A program made the translations under genes and the position numbers. Shown in pieces: positions 18,235 through 27,844 of a DNA stretch of 64,000 nucleotides. Source of the stretch: an uncultured Pseudomonas sp. (GTDB lineage Bacteria; Pseudomonadota; Gammaproteobacteria; Pseudomonadales; Pseudomonadaceae); NCBI GenBank assembly GCA_943914515.1, contig CALUCI010000001.1, positions 38,235 to 102,234 of the forward strand, read 5' to 3'. The number at the start of each line of letters is the position of its first letter. Within the stretch, counting starts at the first letter, position 1. Below the pieces are notes generated by a model. That model searched no databases and was not told the origin of the DNA. It saw nothing but the letters and a program-made list of their open reading frames with translations.

Positions 18235-19557
18235 ATGTCTGCACAAGCGATTTCGATGCCCGTACCCGCCATGCCTCAACCGCTGTTTGAAACTTATGCG
18301 CGATTTGCCGAGCTCAATTTCAGCTCGCTGAGAGCAGAAAACCCTGCTGTCATCGAGTACCTCGAGCAGTTCCCCGAACAAGTCCGGGCGCTTGAGGGCT
18401 ACCATTCCGTGCGCAGTTTTCTCAGGTCTTATGCCGGTAACGAGGCTACGTTTAACTCTTACCGTACCCACGTTGAGCGACTGCTGTTGTGGACTCTAAT
18501 AAAGGCGCGAATACCTCTGTTGGAAATGCGACGCACCCATGCTGAAAGCTTCATGGAATTCTGCCTAGCACCGGATACTGTCTGGATCGGGCCGGTGGTC
18601 AAATCCCGCTTCAATCGCCGAGGTGCGCGCAAAAAAAACGCGACGGATACGTACGTGGTGAACCTCGACTGGCGGCCGTTCAGTCAGACGATCACCAAGG
18701 AAGAACGTAAACGCGCGAAAGAGCAAAACTGCCCTGCTCCACCAAGCATCTACAAACTTTCCCAAGGCTCTATTGCACAGGTCTTCGCGGTCTGCGGCAG
18801 TTTCTTCCAGCACGCCATAGACGAAGGGTACTGCGAGCAAAATCCGTTTCGGGCAGTTAAGCAAAAGAGTAAATACAAACAGCGCAACACTGACAACAAC
18901 GACACCCGGATCCTTACTACTCTACAGTGGGACTTCGTACTAGAAACCGCCGAAAACTTAGCTGCCACAGATCCTCGGTATGAGCGCACATTGTTCATTG
19001 TGGCAACGATATTCGCTATGTACTTACGGGTTTCTGACCTTGTTGGGCGTGACAACTGGCAGCCGACAATGGGCGATATGCGAAAGGACAGCTCAGGCAA
19101 CTGGTGGTACCACGTGGTGGGTAAAGGGAACAAGGCCGGAAAAATAAGCGTTCGTGACGACTATGTCGAAAATTATCTTAAACGCTGGCGGCTGCACCAG
19201 GGGCTGTCTCCCCTGCCCGGTTTCCGCGAAACTACGCCACTGATCGCAACCCAGCGTGGGCGCGCCGGGCTTTCGGATCGGCATGTTCGAGTGCTGCTTC
19301 AAGTAGTATTCGATCGCGCACTGCTACGCATGCAAAGTGAAGGTTGGCCGGACGAAGACGTTGGCCGCCTGCGTGCTGCGTCACTGCACTGGTTGCGACA
19401 TACCTCGGCGACGTTCGACGCGCCATATAGAGAGATGAAGGACCTGCAGGTGGATCTTCGCCACAACAGCCTCAGTACGACACAGAATGTCTACTACAAC
19501 TCTGAAGATGAGAAACGAGCCTATTCAGTTAAGCGCTTGCCGATGAAAGAGCGTTGA
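18235..19557 (+). CDS. Tyrosine-type site-specific integrase
   Basis: 440 residues, phage-integrase superfamily. The catalytic set is visible: Arg265 in 'FAMYLRVSDLVGRD', His385-x-x-Arg388 in 'LHWLRHTSATF', His410 in 'DLRHNSLSTTQ' and nucleophile Tyr420 or Tyr421 in 'NVYYNSEDE'. The N-terminal part (up to about residue 170) would be the SAM-like core-binding domain. It is not one of the three right-end recombinases and has no excisionase next to it. It may belong to the island's own machinery or to an older nested element. A lone promoter region with an inverted repeat precedes it. Confidence 0.9.
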   Translation: MSAQAISMPVPAMPQPLFETYARFAELNFSSLRAENPAVIEYLEQFPEQVRALEGYHSVRSFLRSYAGNEATFNSYRTHVERLLLWTLIKARIPLLEMRRTHAESFMEFCLAPDTVWIGPVVKSRFNRRGARKKNATDTYVVNLDWRPFSQTITKEERKRAKEQNCPAPPSIYKLSQGSIAQVFAVCGSFFQHAIDEGYCEQNPFRAVKQKSKYKQRNTDNNDTRILTTLQWDFVLETAENLAATDPRYERTLFIVATIFAMYLRVSDLVGRDNWQPTMGDMRKDSSGNWWYHVVGKGNKAGKISVRDDYVENYLKRWRLHQGLSPLPGFRETTPLIATQRGRAGLSDRHVRVLLQVVFDRALLRMQSEGWPDEDVGRLRAASLHWLRHTSATFDAPYREMKDLQVDLRHNSLSTTQNVYYNSEDEKRAYSVKRLPMKER

Positions 19558-20030
19558 CTGACTATCAACTGAAAGCCCTTGATCGCTGTAAGTTATCTTT
19601 CATTATATGAAGAACACAAAAATTCTGTAGCCACCTCAAGAACTCCCAAGAGGCCGACGAATTATTCAATAAATGGCAGGTTTGATCTGGAGCCCATGAT
19701 ACGTGTCATTCGATGATCAAAATCAGGCATCAGGTAGTTGAGCACTCTCCAACTTCATACGCCTCATCGACTCATCCACAGATGAAGCATTAGTCTCGCT
19801 GGCTTGTGTCATGCGGTGTCTGCGACACCTGTTTTCAGACAGAACCTAGTAGCCAATGTCCTGCCAGAGAATGCGGACAGCGCTTCCAAGGAGTACATCT
19901 GTACTCTTGGGCATCTCCTCCTGCTGGAAAGCGCATGGCGCGGTAGTTCCTTCGTCCTCTGCTGCTCGCTACTATATGGCCAACTGCCAGGGGTGCCCCG
20001 CGCATCGGTTTTGGATTGAAGGGATGCAGA
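19558..20030. other. Intergenic region with a 15-base palindrome at 19815-19829
   Basis: GGTGTC-TGC-GACACC (19815-19829) is a perfect six-base stem with a three-base centre, followed by TGTTTTCAG. It may be an intrinsic terminator for the integrase or a recombinase core site. Short frames overlapping it on both strands (for example 19804-20019) lack family resemblance and are not called. An AAGGGATG ribosome site near 20020 serves the next gene. Confidence 0.45.
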
Positions 20031-21983
20031 ATGATCAGAAGGTTCCGGCTTGAGCAAAAAGGCCGCTACGAGAAGCTGGTAATTGCTCAGCGTTTGTCGG
20101 ACATGGTGGACAAGTACCTGGCTGGACGTACTGCACCGCTGCTGATCGGTGCCGAACAGGGCGGTATCGGCGAATGGGATGATGTCGTCATCTACCATGC
20201 GGATGAGTGTCACGAGCACTTCCAGATCAAGCGGCAAACGACACCCTTCAGCGATAAGCACATCGATAAAGCCGCCTACATCAAGTCCTATAAACCCAAG
20301 GGCGGCAGCAAGGCGGCAGCGGGTGCATCGCCGGTTGTCCCTCCAGACAGCACCATCGATTCTGAACTTGATAAAGCCATGAAGAGCTTGTCTGCCTGGA
20401 GCCTCAAGCCCGAGGCCAAGCAGCCGCCAGCGCGTGCCTTTTCACTCATCCTGCTCGGTCTGGAAGTCGTCATCAAGGGTAAACCCAGTGATTTCATCAC
20501 CGCCAATCACCTGCATGAGTTTTGTCGACTGTGTAAGCAGGACGGCCTTGATCTAACAGCCCTCTCCAGCCGCGCCGATACCCCGACGCAAAAAGTCTAC
20601 AAATGGTTGACGACCTGGTGTGGCTTTACCGACTGGGATCATGTTCGACAAACGATGCGGACACTCACGATCCATGCAGTTGGGAGCGAAGAAAACCTTG
20701 AAGAGCGTGCGTGCGAGTCGTTAGGACGACACTTTAATGATCCACGGGCAACCCTTGAGAAGCTCTTGGGGTACATCTCCACGAGTACCACGGATGTTAA
20801 CGCCATCAGCTGTCATGCGATGGCCAACCATCTCAAAGACGCACGCCGGTCAGATGCTGAGACCTGGACGCAGTACCTCATGCAGCCGCTGGCCGGGCCG
20901 AGTTGGATGGTCGCCGGCACCCACAACCTAAATGGTGTGACGAGCTTGCCAGCGGCGAATGCTGCCACGGAAGTTGTCGTTCACCACTGGACAGCGGGCG
21001 GTAACAACAGAAGGTTGCGATTGCACGCTACCTATTGCCCACCTACGCCAAATATCGTTGGCCTCCCCTCGGCCATCTTGCGGCTGGCCCTGCACCTAAA
21101 AAGCGGTAGTCATTGCCTGCTTCTGGGGGAACCGCTTTGGCGCCAAGGCGCTGGGAGTGAGTTGGGTAGAACGCTTGGGATCAGCGAGAGTGATCTTGAT
21201 GACCTTCCTTGGATAGACAATTCAGAGGCGCTGTCCTGCGCGTCCGGTCGCAAGATCTCGTCGATCCTGGAGACGCGAGATGAATCTTCAGCACTTCACC
21301 AGGCAATGAACGATCTTGTGTGGGAGCAGCTACAGGGCCGCATCACGACCAGGTTGAACTTGGTAACCGACATGCCATTACTGGCAGTATTGGAACCCAA
21401 GTGGCGTTCTTGGGCCGCTGAGCTCACAGCCGACGCCGCTGCGCGTGAGTCACTGTTTGAACAACTCATGTACCCCAAAACAGAAGGCTTAGACGGCAAA
21501 CACGCTCTGCGCATCGGGCCTCGCACTTTAGACTTGCTGGAAACCGCCATTCTCATGCTGCTTCTGGTGTGCGCCGCAATCGGTGACGACGACGGCAATT
21601 GGCGCGAAATCCCTGACGTTGGAGATGTTCTCAGCATTGCGCTGCAGAACTGGTCAGGCGCTTCAAGCGATCTTGGCGGCGCCAGGCCTGTTGCCGATAA
21701 CCTGATGGCCATTTTGGGGCCTTCGCCGGCGTCGGTAGTTATTCTTGCGGGCGTCGAAGGGTCTCCCACGAGCCTGCTCGATTCCGGTATGGCTGATGAT
21801 TTTGAAGCCGGTAACAGCATGGCGGCTGAGCGCCAGCCCAGGTTGCTGGTGACGCGATTTGGGGTGCTCAAGCACCTGCGTATCGGGACACTCGCCCAGC
21901 TACAAAAGCAATTCGAACGTCATTGGGCTGCTTGGCGCGCTGCGCGCGAAGCAGCAATCAAAGCTTATGGGGAAGGACACTAA
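20031..21983 (+). CDS. Nuclease-domain effector of an ABC-three-component-like system
   Basis: 650 residues. The N-terminal 70 residues look like a Cap4/DUF4297-type PD-(D/E)xK nuclease: the line Glu48-Trp-Asp-Asp51 followed by Gln65-Ile-Lys67 ('GEWDDVVIYHADECHEHFQI' then 'KRQTT') gives the D...QxK signature. The middle and C-terminal parts have no motif that I can name; the C-terminus 'LLVTRFGVLKHLRIGTLAQL' may bind its partners. The ATG at 20031 is preferred over the in-frame codon at 20016 because AAGGG lies about seven bases before it. A small protein gene starts two bases after the stop and a Rad50-like ATPase overlaps that. This three-gene order matches ABC-3C systems, in which the ATPase is thought to license an effector such as this nuclease. 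Confidence 0.7.
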   Translation: MIRRFRLEQKGRYEKLVIAQRLSDMVDKYLAGRTAPLLIGAEQGGIGEWDDVVIYHADECHEHFQIKRQTTPFSDKHIDKAAYIKSYKPKGGSKAAAGASPVVPPDSTIDSELDKAMKSLSAWSLKPEAKQPPARAFSLILLGLEVVIKGKPSDFITANHLHEFCRLCKQDGLDLTALSSRADTPTQKVYKWLTTWCGFTDWDHVRQTMRTLTIHAVGSEENLEERACESLGRHFNDPRATLEKLLGYISTSTTDVNAISCHAMANHLKDARRSDAETWTQYLMQPLAGPSWMVAGTHNLNGVTSLPAANAATEVVVHHWTAGGNNRRLRLHATYCPPTPNIVGLPSAILRLALHLKSGSHCLLLGEPLWRQGAGSELGRTLGISESDLDDLPWIDNSEALSCASGRKISSILETRDESSALHQAMNDLVWEQLQGRITTRLNLVTDMPLLAVLEPKWRSWAAELTADAAARESLFEQLMYPKTEGLDGKHALRIGPRTLDLLETAILMLLLVCAAIGDDDGNWREIPDVGDVLSIALQNWSGASSDLGGARPVADNLMAILGPSPASVVILAGVEGSPTSLLDSGMADDFEAGNSMAAERQPRLLVTRFGVLKHLRIGTLAQLQKQFERHWAAWRAAREAAIKAYGEGH

Positions 21984-21985
21984 TC

Positions 21986-22579
21986 ATGCTGACACTGCAG
22001 GAAGTGGCTAGCGCAATCATTCAGAGTGTAGAGGGTCGGTATGACGTGTGCCCCCGGGACGTGACGGAGCTTATGCTGCCTGAGGTCGACTACACCTCGC
22101 ATGTTATTCGGCTCAAGCGCTCCCACAACGAACGGGCGGGTTGGCGGACAGTTCTGCTCATCGAGCTTCCACTGACGGCCCTGCAGGCAGCCAACCAATG
22201 GGCCGCCGATGTCCGGGATGTGCTGCCGGAACCTGAGACTGCAGACCTCTATATGTTTCTGATGATCAGCGGTATCGCCAAGGATGACGCTGCGCGGATT
22301 GAGACGGATGACAGGTTTTGCCGCAAGATTGTTGTGCGCGAATCTGAAGCAGCGGGTGATTTTCTTAACCGGACATTCTTAGCGGCCTTGGATCCTGCAG
22401 GCGATGCCGAGACACTCGGCGATCCCTTGGTGTCGGCGCTGAACACGTTGTCCAATGCGCACCCTTGGTCTGCGCCGCACATCGCTGCTTGGAAAGCGGA
22501 GCTTCTGACCAACCAAAACGGAGCGGATGTGGTGCGTGTTCTTAGTGATTCGCTGGGGGAAAGCGAGGTTCAGTCGTGA
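21986..22579 (+). CDS. Middle component of an ABC-three-component-like system
   Basis: 197 residues, mixed alpha/beta, no signal peptide or membrane segment. I recognise no motif of catalysis ('VASAIIQSVEGRYDVCPRDV', 'LLIELPLTALQAANQWAADV', 'LYMFLMISGIAKDDA'). Its size and place between a nuclease-domain protein and a coiled-coil ATPase fit the small 'middle component' of ABC-3C loci, thought to link the two. The ATG at 21986 is used, three bases after the effector gene ends; the frame is open upstream but antisense-like there. Its stop overlaps the ATPase start (GTGA). Confidence 0.6.
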   Translation: MLTLQEVASAIIQSVEGRYDVCPRDVTELMLPEVDYTSHVIRLKRSHNERAGWRTVLLIELPLTALQAANQWAADVRDVLPEPETADLYMFLMISGIAKDDAARIETDDRFCRKIVVRESEAAGDFLNRTFLAALDPAGDAETLGDPLVSALNTLSNAHPWSAPHIAAWKAELLTNQNGADVVRVLSDSLGESEVQS

Positions 22580-25569
22580 GCAAGTTGAATTCCATTACCC
22601 TGTCGAACCTGCGCAAATTCGGGTCTGACGTCACGATCGAGCTGAGCCCCGGGGCAACTATCTTGCTCGCGCCGAACGGCACGGGCAAAACGACAGTATT
22701 TGAGGCGATCGAGTTTGGTCTGACCGGGAAAATCGCACGACTCCGTGACGATATTGCCCACATCATTCGTGATGATCAGACGGCAGCGGCAGTCAGTCTT
22801 AACTTTTCTGAGCTTACCGCGACATCACGCGTGAATGCAGCGGGCAAGGTCAGCCGGGACGGAGACTTGAGCAGCGTCTTCCCTAATGTGTCGGCAAATG
22901 ACATCCCATTCTTGCTGCGTCTAACCCACCTCTTGGATCAGAGGGAGAACGGGTGGATCGTTAATGCGGAAGAAAAGGAAGCCGGATCCCAGTTGGCGAA
23001 GCTGCCGATTGGTCGCGACGGCTCTAAAGCTCGCGCCAACCTCGCTGCCGTACGACGGTCGCTGACGGAGCAAAAAAACCGAGCAGAAGAAGTGCTGATT
23101 GGGCATGAGGCTGATTTGAATGAGTGGAATCGTTTGCTTGAAGAGCGTGACCGCGCTGCTGCCGGTGCTGTAGGTGTACTGCGTCCGCGCGATCGAATTG
23201 CGGACATTCTCACTGACGCTGCAAACCAGACACAAAGCCTGAGTCAAATTCCGCCAGGCTTGTTGACCGGGCTTGTGAGCCAGGAGGAGCTGACGATTGC
23301 ACACTCCGCGTTGTCCGAAATTTTGCAAGGAAAGGTCGAACGGACTCGGGCGCATATTTCAAGCCTTGCCTTGGTAAACGATCTTGTTGAAAGCTTTGTT
23401 GTAGCGCAGCAGCAGTTCGAAAAGCTCAATGAAGATCTCACGGCAGCGAGTCAGACGCTCGATAAACACTCGAACACAAAGGCTGACGGCAATGCCGCAT
23501 TGCAGGGATATCAGGCCAGTATCCACTCTGCACAGCAGGAACTTATCAGCATCGGGCAGCAACTTGAGCGCCTGATTGGTGAAACCAGCGCAAAACAGGA
23601 AATCGCTCACCGAAATGACGCGTTGACGTCAGCGAATGCTGCCCTACGCCAGGCTGAAGAAGATTCTCGTGTACTTCGCGAGCAGCATGAGCGCAACCAA
23701 CGGGTTCGCAACCAGCATGCTCAGATTGACGCGCAGCTTCATGGCATCAGCCAGTCCGAGCAGCGCTTGGAGGCGGGTCGTCTAATGCTTGCCGATTGGC
23801 AGGCCACTGAGCAGCGGATCAGCGAGGTTGCTCAGCAAATCACAGCGCTCGAAGTGCTCCTGGAGAAACAGAGCATTGATCGGGATGCCGAACGTTCCTC
23901 GTACGAGACTTGTAAAGCTGCTGAGACCACTGCCCGGTCACATTATGGGATGCTCAGCTCTTCCGCTGACGCAATCCGTCAGGCCGTTGCATCCATAGCG
24001 CAACACCTTCCCTCTGACCAAGGCCAATGCCCGCTTTGCCTGGAGCCTCATGGCGCAGCCAAGCTTCAGTCGCGTGTGGCTCAAGCCCTTGAAGCGATCA
24101 ATCCGAGTTTGACTGCAGCTGAGCAGCAATTGCGAGCTGCGGTGGAAGCGTTGACCGCCAGTGAGGTCGCGGTTGAGAAAGCGCAGCAAGCAGTAGACAT
24201 CAGCCGAGGTGAGTTGGGTGCTCTGGAGTCCAGCCTCCAGGATCTGGGACGGCAAGTTACGCAGTTCCGAACCGATCCAATTTTGGCTAGCGACTCGCTC
24301 CCGCTGGCCAAGGAGTCGCTTAGGCAGCAACTCGATAATGTTGCTCCAGCCAAAAAACGTTTGACTGATCAGCGAGCGGCTTTGGACGCTCTCCCTACCC
24401 CTGAAGCTTTTGAGCAAACCGAGGGGGCCTACAACTCGGCACAGCACATGCTCGACTTGGCCAGAGGTCAACAGAGCGAAGCGGCTGCGCGACTGGATCA
24501 AGCAGTTGCTGCGCTGGCCGCGCTCACCACTGGTGAACCGCTGGTTCGTACGCTTGAGCAGCTCACTGCAGACAAAGCGCAGCTGGAACAGCAGGTCAGC
24601 GATCTGAACGGGAAGGTTGAGACTGTGCAGTCCGCCCTAGACACCCAACAGCATCAGTTGAATGTGTCATCAACCGCCGTCCAGGAGATCGAGGAGGACA
24701 TCAGAAGGGTTCAAGCGCTCCTTCTTCAATTCCGGGCGAGCTGGCAAGAGCACGAGTTGACCGGCGACCCACTTGCGGAAGCTGCGCAAGCCCGTGAAGC
24801 GGCGCTTCGCACTACATTGACTCTTCTCGAGGGGTATGTTGCGGCACTCGAAGGCATTGGGGTGGAAATCTCTGCTTGGGCCAAGTTGAATGAATCACAA
24901 CTAGCCCAGCGGTTGATTGATGCTCAGCGTCTCAGCCGATCGGAAGAGGAGTTCGAAGCGTTCCTCAATGACAGCATCAACGCGGCACGCTCTAGCTTCT
25001 TGCGGTTGTCCTTGATCTCGGACGCGATGGACTTACTGGACGGCTCACTCAAGAAAGAAATTGAGAACGTTCAGAAGCATGTGGGCAAGGTGGTACCCCG
25101 CTGGCAGGCGCTGCTCAAGCGTGTCGTGCGAGAGTCCAGGTTCCATGAGGCGAGCCTGAAATTCTTCAACTCGTATAACAAGGATCGTGCCGGTGTTTCG
25201 GTACCGCTAGGCAATAAAGCGGTACCGGTACCTGACGTCGCGAGTGAGGCACAGTTGACGGATCTTCAGCTGACCTTCCTGCTCTCAATGGCGATGAGTC
25301 ATCAGTGGTCTCCTTGGAAAGCACTGATGTTGGATGACCCGACTCAGCACCACGACCTAGTACATGCCTCCGCGGTTTTCGATCTGCTACGTGACTACAT
25401 CGTTGATCATGGTTTCCAGGTCGTGATCGCTACCCATGATGCTCTGCAGGCGCGTTACTTCCTGCGCAAGCTGCAAAACGACGGGATCGAGGCCAAAATC
25501 TGGACGCTCGTCCCGACTGAGGATGGTGTCACTGCCCAACCAGGGAGTTGGAAACAGCGCATTCAGTAG
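22576..25569 (+). CDS. Rad50/SMC-like ABC ATPase with zinc hook
   Basis: 997 residues. Walker A PNGTGKT is at residues 33-39, then about 800 residues of heptad-rich coiled coil in two halves flanking a Rad50-type zinc hook, Cys485-Pro-Leu-Cys488. The C-terminal head carries Walker B near 916-923 ('ALMLDDPTQHHD') and the switch His near 952 ('VIATHD'). Such ATPases dimerise at the hook and clamp DNA. The GTG start overlaps the previous stop by four bases. Together with the nuclease-domain protein and the middle protein it forms an apparent DNA-sensing defence or repair unit; Rad50's own partner Mre11 is absent. Confidence 0.85.
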   Translation: MSKLNSITLSNLRKFGSDVTIELSPGATILLAPNGTGKTTVFEAIEFGLTGKIARLRDDIAHIIRDDQTAAAVSLNFSELTATSRVNAAGKVSRDGDLSSVFPNVSANDIPFLLRLTHLLDQRENGWIVNAEEKEAGSQLAKLPIGRDGSKARANLAAVRRSLTEQKNRAEEVLIGHEADLNEWNRLLEERDRAAAGAVGVLRPRDRIADILTDAANQTQSLSQIPPGLLTGLVSQEELTIAHSALSEILQGKVERTRAHISSLALVNDLVESFVVAQQQFEKLNEDLTAASQTLDKHSNTKADGNAALQGYQASIHSAQQELISIGQQLERLIGETSAKQEIAHRNDALTSANAALRQAEEDSRVLREQHERNQRVRNQHAQIDAQLHGISQSEQRLEAGRLMLADWQATEQRISEVAQQITALEVLLEKQSIDRDAERSSYETCKAAETTARSHYGMLSSSADAIRQAVASIAQHLPSDQGQCPLCLEPHGAAKLQSRVAQALEAINPSLTAAEQQLRAAVEALTASEVAVEKAQQAVDISRGELGALESSLQDLGRQVTQFRTDPILASDSLPLAKESLRQQLDNVAPAKKRLTDQRAALDALPTPEAFEQTEGAYNSAQHMLDLARGQQSEAAARLDQAVAALAALTTGEPLVRTLEQLTADKAQLEQQVSDLNGKVETVQSALDTQQHQLNVSSTAVQEIEEDIRRVQALLLQFRASWQEHELTGDPLAEAAQAREAALRTTLTLLEGYVAALEGIGVEISAWAKLNESQLAQRLIDAQRLSRSEEEFEAFLNDSINAARSSFLRLSLISDAMDLLDGSLKKEIENVQKHVGKVVPRWQALLKRVVRESRFHEASLKFFNSYNKDRAGVSVPLGNKAVPVPDVASEAQLTDLQLTFLLSMAMSHQWSPWKALMLDDPTQHHDLVHASAVFDLLRDYIVDHGFQVVIATHDALQARYFLRKLQNDGIEAKIWTLVPTEDGVTAQPGSWKQRIQ

Positions 25570-25736
25570 CACTCAGGCATCAATCTAAGCGCGAGCCAAG
25601 CCGCGGCGGAGGCCTGGTTTTGCGCTGCGTAGGGAGTGAGTCAGATGCTGGCAGTTTGCTACATTCCGCCTCGCTGCTACCACTGCCTGCACTTCGTGAG
25701 TCCAGGAAATCGCGCCTATTACGACGGATCGTACCC

Positions 25737-26189
25737 ATGCCATTCCTCATACCTATCGTACTCGCACTGCTCACCAAGCCATTCCTTCGAAGCCGTCTTT
25801 GCCAGGGGCAGTACGGCTTCATAGCGACATATTTTGGCTGGGGCGTTTTAGGAACAATTGGTCTTTCAATGGGTGTGATTTGGCTGCTTGGGCCAATTTT
25901 CTTTGAGCAAGACCACGGTAGAGGGGGTAGAGCCTTGTCAATGACGTTCCGAGTATGGAGCCTCATTACCACGCTTTACATGGTGGGGATTGCCGTTGGA
26001 CTGAATCAAACTCGCAAAACTAGCACCTCCCCCCTGCTCAACCTTTACATCATCATGCTGATCCTTTGCACCGCATTGCTGTTTTTGACCAGCCTGGCCG
26101 CTGCACCAGTCTACTGGATCATCTACGCAGTGACAGTGTTTATCGTACACAAGGTGAGTACCGGACAAGGTACGCCGGCACCAGAGTAA
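25737..26189 (+). CDS. Small integral membrane protein, unknown
   Basis: 150 residues with about four hydrophobic segments ('FLIPIVLALLT', 'YFGWGVLGTIGLSMGVIWLL', 'LITTLYMVGIAVGL', 'LYIIMLILCTALLFLTSLAA' and a last 'VYWIIYAVTVFIVH'). No family recognised. The frame is open from 25548, but the ATG at 25737 is where the hydrophobic protein begins and the upstream part is Arg/Ser-rich. It follows the ATPase by 167 bases and could be a membrane effector or immunity partner of that system, or independent. Confidence 0.5.
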   Translation: MPFLIPIVLALLTKPFLRSRLCQGQYGFIATYFGWGVLGTIGLSMGVIWLLGPIFFEQDHGRGGRALSMTFRVWSLITTLYMVGIAVGLNQTRKTSTSPLLNLYIIMLILCTALLFLTSLAAAPVYWIIYAVTVFIVHKVSTGQGTPAPE

Positions 26190-26259
26190 TAGATGGCGCT
26201 ATCCACCCGACCTGGATGAATGCAGATCACCCCTCCCTCCTGCTCAAGACGAAAACGGC

Positions 26260-27012
26260 ATGCTGCACTCATTCAGGCAAAACAAAAGCCACCTCTACAA
26301 GCGTTATCTTGGACACCGAGAAGAAGGTGAGAAGCGCGTTTGCGAAGAAGACGAAATCACGGCGCTGATCGCCGGCCCCTTGGATTTCCTGCCTCCAGAA
26401 GCGAGTGGCGCGTTTTGGCGAGCACTGCTCGAAAGTGACGTCGTTGAAGACTTGCCCCTCCCCGCTGGGGCAATCAGTTTTCTGCGGATGGATTTCTGGC
26501 TTAAACGATCGGTCGAGCCTGATTTGCTGGTTGAGATGGGATGGTCAACCGGGGAGCGACGGATCATTGTTGCGGAATTCAAGTGGCGTGCACCCCTGGG
26601 TACCGATCAGCTCCATCGGCAGTGGAATGAGTTTCTGACTGACGCTGAGCGCGAAGTCGCTTACCACCTGTTCATTGGGCCCGAATTGAGTGTTGGCCTC
26701 AACGCCCTGGGGCAGAAGGACATTTGGAGTGGTCGGTTGATCCTGCGTTCGTGGCTGAATGTAGTTCAGATCCTCAATAAGCTGGACTGCTCGACCTACC
26801 CTGGATTGAGCAAATGGAGAACCCAGGTCACCAGCTTCCTTGGGCAGTTGCAAATCAAACGCTTCCAAGGTTTTCAGCAACTGTCACCAGTGCAGCTGCC
26901 TATTCGGACGCACGTGTTCTGGAATCCGTTGAACGGCTTCGGCAAGAACGCGCCAGCGTTGCCTGTTGTGACCAGCACCAAGCCCGATCATTTCCTATGG
27001 AGTTCTCTCTGA
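26260..27012 (+). CDS. PD-(D/E)xK nuclease-like protein
   Basis: 250 residues. The core motif is readable: acidic Asp31-Glu32 in an N-terminal helix, Glu86-Pro-Asp88 ('EPDLLVEMGW'), then 'IIVAEFKWR' with Glu106-x-Lys108, the order of a restriction-endonuclease fold. The C-terminal third is unassigned. The ATG at 26260 fits the start of the globular domain but has no strong ribosome site. Its stop shares a base with the next gene's ATG (TGATG), so the pair is co-translated and may be a two-gene nuclease system. Confidence 0.65.
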   Translation: MLHSFRQNKSHLYKRYLGHREEGEKRVCEEDEITALIAGPLDFLPPEASGAFWRALLESDVVEDLPLPAGAISFLRMDFWLKRSVEPDLLVEMGWSTGERRIIVAEFKWRAPLGTDQLHRQWNEFLTDAEREVAYHLFIGPELSVGLNALGQKDIWSGRLILRSWLNVVQILNKLDCSTYPGLSKWRTQVTSFLGQLQIKRFQGFQQLSPVQLPIRTHVFWNPLNGFGKNAPALPVVTSTKPDHFLWSSL

Positions 27013-27668
27013 TGTCGTCATCCCCCATCAGCGTTGGAGCGTCGATTACCGATGCGGTGAAATTCATGTCGAGGCTTGCCGGTGAGTGTGAAACCCTGGC
27101 TGATCTGCTCAAGCAGGAAATCAGTAGAGCGTTGTTGACACCTGAGCTCGCCAAGTACTTCAAGCCGAGCGGTGCCTGGATTACCTCCCGAACGACCGAT
27201 GAAGAAGGCTGGGTATACACGGGCATAGGTATTTCACTGCCTATTGCGTCCAAACCTAAGCGGTCGACCACCAGCCACATCGTCGTTCAGATCAGTCTGG
27301 CGGGTGAAGGCATTGAGGCGCTTGATAATCGAGAGCCCTTGGTGCACATCGGCCAATGGGGATGGCCGATCGATTTCGACGAGATTCAGATGGGCTTTCC
27401 TTGCGATCCGGTTAGCGGCTACGACCTGAGTCTTGAGAGCGGCCAACTGTTCAGGTGGGTGCACGCGGAGTACGACAATGAATGGTGCTACAGCGTGCGG
27501 TTGACGGACATAAACTGCCCTGAAGACGTGAAAATCAACATCATCCATCCACTCAAGTCGCTGCTTTTGAGGGCAGAAGCTTCGCAAGCCCTAGCCGGGA
27601 CTTGCGCTGTGCGTTATGTCGGGATTGGGGAAAATTCTGGTCAGTATCGGGTGTTGCCTCGTCAGTGA
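27012..27668 (+). CDS. Unknown protein coupled to the PD-(D/E)xK gene
   Basis: 218 residues, no family recognised. An N-terminal helical part ('ITDAVKFMSRLAGECETLADLLKQEI') is followed by a beta-rich body ('HIVVQISLAGEGIEALDN', 'LFRWVHAEYDNEWCYSVRL'). The start at 27012 is chosen because it overlaps the previous stop by one base and has GGAG nine bases upstream. Candidate functions are an immunity, adaptor or sensor protein for the nuclease; this is inference from coupling only. Confidence 0.6.
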   Translation: MSSSPISVGASITDAVKFMSRLAGECETLADLLKQEISRALLTPELAKYFKPSGAWITSRTTDEEGWVYTGIGISLPIASKPKRSTTSHIVVQISLAGEGIEALDNREPLVHIGQWGWPIDFDEIQMGFPCDPVSGYDLSLESGQLFRWVHAEYDNEWCYSVRLTDINCPEDVKINIIHPLKSLLLRAEASQALAGTCAVRYVGIGENSGQYRVLPRQ

Positions 27669-27844
27669 GCGTGTTGCCTATAGTTTCTACTAGAGTGCTG
27701 CTCAGGCGCCGCAGGAGAGGCTGGTTGGCGGTACATTCAAGCTTCCCATCAGGTTGTCGTCATTACCTCCCAAGGAGAGAACCCTCAACGCCACCACGGC
27801 CTGTCCTCTTTTTTGGCTGCGTACTCCGGGCCCCAGCTGCCAGC

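Noticed and set aside
19804..20019. 71-codon frame upstream of the nuclease-domain gene
   Set aside because: No ribosome site or homology sense; overlaps the palindrome at 19815, which is a better explanation of the sequence.
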